In this document: one piece after another, positions 23,492 through 26,271 of the stretch
Numbering within the stretch: position 1 is the first letter of the stretch
Layout of the letters: each line of letters begins with the position of its first letter
NCBI GenBank assembly: GCA_900768785.1
Contig: CAAGEG010000116.1
Coordinates: forward strand, 1-26,271
From: an uncultured Prevotella sp.
Lineage (GTDB): Bacteria; Bacteroidota; Bacteroidia; Bacteroidales; Bacteroidaceae
Direction of reading: 5' to 3'
DNA: 26,271 bases
The notes under the pieces: generated by a model
What the model was told of the DNA's origin: nothing
What the model saw: the letters and a program-made list of their open reading frames with translations, nothing else
The model's database searches: none
Made by a program: the position numbers and the translations under genes

Positions 23492-24844
23492 TCAGGCGGT
23501 GATGGCATAAATGGTGATAAGTCCGCCTGCAACGCCGGTGACGTATATTGCGAACGATATGATAAAAGAGCGGTTGAGGTAGCAGCCTTTAGAAATCACG
23601 TATGCGGCACCCGGAACTATCATCGGCAGGAAACAGAGCGAATATCGCGATACACTGCCGGCAAAAATGTATGCCGGAACGAGCCACAGGAGCAGTCCTG
23701 CGAGAGCAAGGCGTTTGAGGTTATCATCGTGGCATTTGCGGAAAGCAAAAAGATAAAAGTATGCCACAATGCCGGAGATGGCGTACCAGGGGTATGATAA
23801 GTGACTGTACCACTGCGTGAAACCATACACCATATCTCGCTCGAAGTTCCACGGCAGCGGAGTGATAATCTGCACAAGTGCGGACAGCGGTAACAGGAGA
23901 ACTTTTTTCCAGAAAGGGAAAGAGAAATAGTCGCCAATAATAGTCCAAAATTCCGCCCGGTTTGAGTCGAAAGTGACGTAAGAGCCACTGATGTTTTCCG
24001 CCTCCGAGATGAAATTCATCACCCGGGAATGAAAAAAGATGTGGTATGAGGCAAAAATGAAGCCCACAATCAGCAAAACGTACAGCAAGCCGGCGTTTTT
24101 CTTAAGACTTTTGAAATCTATCATCATCACTATTGCCGCAACTGCCGGGAAAGCAAGCCAGTGGTAGCGTATTAGTCCGAAAAGCAGCAAAATAGCCGCA
24201 ATGGCAGGGTAATTCTTCTTTTTGCTGAGCAGGAGCAAGATGAAAAGCGATAGAAATAGGGTAATCAGTCCCTCCTTGAGGAGCAGAGTGGCATGGTTCA
24301 GAAAATAGCATATCGCTGAAAGGAGGATGACGGCGACTGTAGGTGCCGACGGAGCATTTTTTATCACCCTGTGAGTGATTTCGCCGCAAACAATAATGCT
24401 GAAAAGAATAGCCGCCTGATTTATGATGAGCGGCGGCACGATACTGATACCCGTAATTTTCCACACTGCGGCAATGAAGAGAGAATAGCCGTAATTTTCT
24501 GCCTGTTCGCCTGTTACGATGCTTTTTGCGGTATAAAAATAGCGATTATAGTCGGTATTAAACAAGTACGGGCTTGAGGTGTCAAGTCCATGTTCCACTG
24601 TGTAGCCGTGAACATTTGCCACTATGCCAATAGAAGTGAGAACACTTGCGGCGAGCAGTGCGTACCAAGCCGTTTCGCTTTTCCATTCCGTTCTGCTCAG
24701 AGTGTATTCAATGCTAATCCAGAGGCAAACAAAAGCGGCAAGTGTGCCGGCAAAATCCACACCCGGCAACATTATCATAGCAAAGCCTACGATAATCAAC
24801 GCTACGGTGCGAGCGGTAATGTGGTGTAGATTAAGCGGTTTCAA
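23492..24844 (-). CDS. Polytopic membrane protein, GT-C-like or polymerase-like, glycan operon
   Basis: The 450-residue protein has about ten to twelve hydrophobic spans. After the third span comes a loop with FNTDYNRYFYTAKSIVTG (about 94-111), similar to the acidic first loop of GT-C glycosyltransferases that use polyprenyl-phosphate sugars. A second large loop is at about 275-345. O-antigen polymerase (Wzy-like) is the alternative; sequence alone does not decide. It begins 17 bases after the exonuclease stop without an obvious promoter and ends 3 bases before the GT2 gene, so it is the first glycan gene of the operon. Confidence 0.7.
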   Translation of the reverse strand: MKPLNLHHITARTVALIIVGFAMIMLPGVDFAGTLAAFVCLWISIEYTLSRTEWKSETAWYALLAASVLTSIGIVANVHGYTVEHGLDTSSPYLFNTDYNRYFYTAKSIVTGEQAENYGYSLFIAAVWKITGISIVPPLIINQAAILFSIIVCGEITHRVIKNAPSAPTVAVILLSAICYFLNHATLLLKEGLITLFLSLFILLLLSKKKNYPAIAAILLLFGLIRYHWLAFPAVAAIVMMIDFKSLKKNAGLLYVLLIVGFIFASYHIFFHSRVMNFISEAENISGSYVTFDSNRAEFWTIIGDYFSFPFWKKVLLLPLSALVQIITPLPWNFERDMVYGFTQWYSHLSYPWYAISGIVAYFYLFAFRKCHDDNLKRLALAGLLLWLVPAYIFAGSVSRYSLCFLPMIVPGAAYVISKGCYLNRSFIISFAIYVTGVAGGLITIYAITA

Positions 24845-24861
24845 TTATAAAAAAAATTTTT

Positions 24862-25479
24862 TTAATCTTCTTGTTCTTCTTTCACCACGTAAGGCGAAGA
24901 TTCGCTGTCAAAGCCCACAGTAGTGAGGAGGTCGTAAATATCCAGGCAAGCCTTGGCGTCTAAAGAAGCGTAAGCCTGCTGCGGCGGAGTGAGGGTGTCT
25001 GCTTCCCAGTTTGTAAGCCGCTGTCCTTTGCTGATTCTTTTGTCAAAAAGGATAGCATAAATTTTTTGCAGGGAATTGTCGGAAATATCGTATTTTTTTA
25101 CGAAAGATTGCAAGTCGATGAAAGCACCGGGGGTGAAGTCGTCCAGTTTGTGAAGTGCTCGGAGGTCATCGTTAAGAGAAAGACCGACTTTTGTGACATT
25201 TTCACACTCTAAAAACTCACGAATGGAATCCGTGAACCCTGTTTTGTTAAGGCGGAAAAGAAAACATTCCGTATGAGTTGCAATCTGCATAAGGCACACC
25301 TTATGTGTATGTCCCTTTTTGAAAGAGGGACGAGTTTCCGTGTCAAAACCTACAATAGGCTGTGACAAAAGGTATTTAATAGCTTTGTCTGCATCTTTTG
25401 GATAGTTTATCACGATAGTGCGACCATCGTATTCCATCACCGGCAGACTGCTAACTTGTTCTTTGGAAATGCTAATCAT
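24862..25479 (-). CDS. RNase D-type 3'-5' exonuclease (DEDDy family)
   Basis: The 205-residue protein carries the three exonuclease motifs: Exo I IVGFDTETRP (Asp46, Glu48), Exo II GLSLNDDL (Asp104) and Exo III YASLDA (Tyr170, Asp174), so the DEDDy site is complete. No HRDC domain follows, which distinguishes it from full-length RNase D. ATG 25479 is chosen because the N-terminus then matches Bacteroidales homologues as I recall them (SKEQ..SLPV..Y.GR.IVI); a longer frame from 25572 would run through the promoter. The -7 box ends 6 bases before the ATG, implying almost no leader. The glycan genes follow directly, so this housekeeping-type gene may drive their transcription. Confidence 0.88.
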   Translation of the reverse strand: MISISKEQVSSLPVMEYDGRTIVINYPKDADKAIKYLLSQPIVGFDTETRPSFKKGHTHKVCLMQIATHTECFLFRLNKTGFTDSIREFLECENVTKVGLSLNDDLRALHKLDDFTPGAFIDLQSFVKKYDISDNSLQKIYAILFDKRISKGQRLTNWEADTLTPPQQAYASLDAKACLDIYDLLTTVGFDSESSPYVVKEEQED

Positions 25480-25484
25480 AACTG

Positions 25485-25492
25485 CAAAGTTA
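25485..25492 (-). promoter_or_regulatory. -7 promoter box just before the exonuclease start codon
   Basis: On the minus strand TAACTTTG ends six bases before ATG 25479. Transcription would begin at or within a few bases of the start codon. Confidence 0.55.
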
Positions 25493-25565
25493 CGCTTTTT
25501 ATGTGAAAAATCAATGAATCCAAAGGAATTTCCCACACGATTGTAATCTATTTTTTTCTTTTTCT

Positions 25566-25595
25566 TTTGCAAGTGAAAGAAATTGCTTATTTTTG
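25566..25595 (+). promoter_or_regulatory. -33/-7 promoter for the right-edge AAA gene
   Basis: TTTG at 25566-25569 and TATTTTTG at 25588-25595 are 18 bases apart. The start near 25602 gives a leader of about 12 bases before ATG 25614. It is divergent from the exonuclease promoter, about 75 bases away. Confidence 0.6.
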
Positions 25596-25613
25596 TAAAA
25601 TAAAACGCATTGT

Positions 25614-26271
25614 ATGGAAACTAAGGAACTTAAAAGACTGCCGGTAGGTATTCAGACCTACGAGAAACTGGTTAATAATAACTGCCTGTACGTTGACAAA
25701 ACGGAATACATATATAAGATGATAAATCTGGGTAGTTACATCTTTCTGAGCCGCCCGAGGCGTTTCGGAAAGTCGCTCCTTGTTTCCACTCTCCAGTCTT
25801 ATTTTGAAGGCAAAAAAGAACTTTTCAAAGGTTTGTTTATAGATTCCGTTGAAAAGGACTGGACGGAATATCCCGTGCTGAAGTTCAGTATGGCATCGGG
25901 CAAACATAAGAGCAAAGAGGAACTTGTCAGATACCTTCTATATATACTGGAGGATAATGAGAGTAAATTCGGGTTGAAATCTGATATCACTGACACAAAT
26001 TTGCGTTTAACAAATTTAATAACAACGGTTTACAAGCAAACAGGCAAGCAGGTAGTTGTTCTCATTGATGAATATGACGCACCGCTCCTTGACGTTGCTC
26101 ACGAAAGAGAAAAATTAGATGAGTTACGTCAAATTATGCGTAATTTTTATTCACCGCTCAAAGATTGTGACCCGTACCTCAGATTTGTGTTCATAACCGG
26201 TATCACAAAGTTTTCGCAGTTGAGTATTTTCAGTGAACTGAACAACTTGAAGAATATCTCTATGGATCCTG
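25614..26271 (+). CDS. AAA-ATPase-like/PD-(D/E)XK family protein, 3' end outside window
   Basis: Open to the window edge, giving 219 residues. The N-terminus LPVGIQTYEKLVNNNCLYVD, Walker A-type SRPRRFGKSLL (about 46-55) and Walker B-type VVVLIDEYDAPLL (about 146-158) are the signature of the AAA-ATPase_like family (DUF1703-associated), whose members normally continue to about 500-570 residues with a PD-(D/E)XK nuclease domain. FITGITKFSQLSIFSELNNL near the edge is a further conserved block. These proteins are highly multiplied in Bacteroidales; their role is not established. The frame has no defect in the visible part. Confidence 0.9.
   Translation, partial: METKELKRLPVGIQTYEKLVNNNCLYVDKTEYIYKMINLGSYIFLSRPRRFGKSLLVSTLQSYFEGKKELFKGLFIDSVEKDWTEYPVLKFSMASGKHKSKEELVRYLLYILEDNESKFGLKSDITDTNLRLTNLITTVYKQTGKQVVVLIDEYDAPLLDVAHEREKLDELRQIMRNFYSPLKDCDPYLRFVFITGITKFSQLSIFSELNNLKNISMDP

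Noticed and set aside
25480..25572. N-terminal extension of the exonuclease
   Set aside because: Lys-rich, crosses the -7 box, and is not part of the recognised family start.

Overview
The window looks like chromosomal DNA of a Bacteroidales bacterium (Bacteroides/Prevotella/Muribaculaceae type; genus not decidable by eye). Supporting signs are -7 promoter boxes of the TAnnTTTG type before most transcription units, leaders without Shine-Dalgarno sites, surface lipoproteins with acidic residues after the lipid-modified Cys, and families largely confined to Bacteroidetes (DUF4493, PCMD, PL29-N/DUF4988-like).

Layout. (1) 1-116 is the 3' end (domains V and VI) of a group II intron whose body lies off the left edge. 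(2) 390-614 is a small helix-turn-helix protein. (3) 758-3688 is a large surface lipoprotein with a coiled coil and a collagen-like Gly-X-Y tract. (4) 3983-9874 is a three-gene operon of paralogous lipoproteins, each with a DUF4493-type domain followed by an Ig-like domain; the first and third add an FN3-like domain and a C-terminal PCMD glycan-binding-type domain. It is bounded by strong hairpin terminators on both sides. (5) 9990-11614 holds an unknown multi-span membrane protein and a small lipoprotein made of two copies of one motif. (6) On the minus strand, 11611-12900 is a DUF4143-type AAA ATPase preceded by three direct repeats at an exact 33-bp period.

(7) 13016-13458 is a gene-free, repeat-rich block. 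(8) 13459-14328 (minus) is an unrecognised protein whose start codon directly abuts an array of fifteen 9-bp repeats. (9) 14535-20736 (minus) is a complete type I restriction-modification operon, hsdM-hsdS-hsdR. A second, shorter array of the same 9-bp family lies at 21028-21096, so the operon is bracketed by related direct repeats. (10) 21098-25479 (minus) reads as one operon: a 3'-5' exonuclease, a polytopic membrane protein, a GT2 glycosyltransferase, an epimerase-like protein lacking the usual catalytic pair, and a DUF115/GT42-like protein. The last four suggest surface glycan synthesis. (11) 25614 to the right edge is the start of an AAA-ATPase-like/PD-(D/E)XK protein, divergent from the exonuclease.

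The left half is therefore cell-surface lipoproteins, the centre is defence plus repeats, and the right half is glycan assembly. The least explained elements are the lipoprotein trio, the 33-bp promoter repeats, the 9-bp arrays and the non-canonical epimerase.
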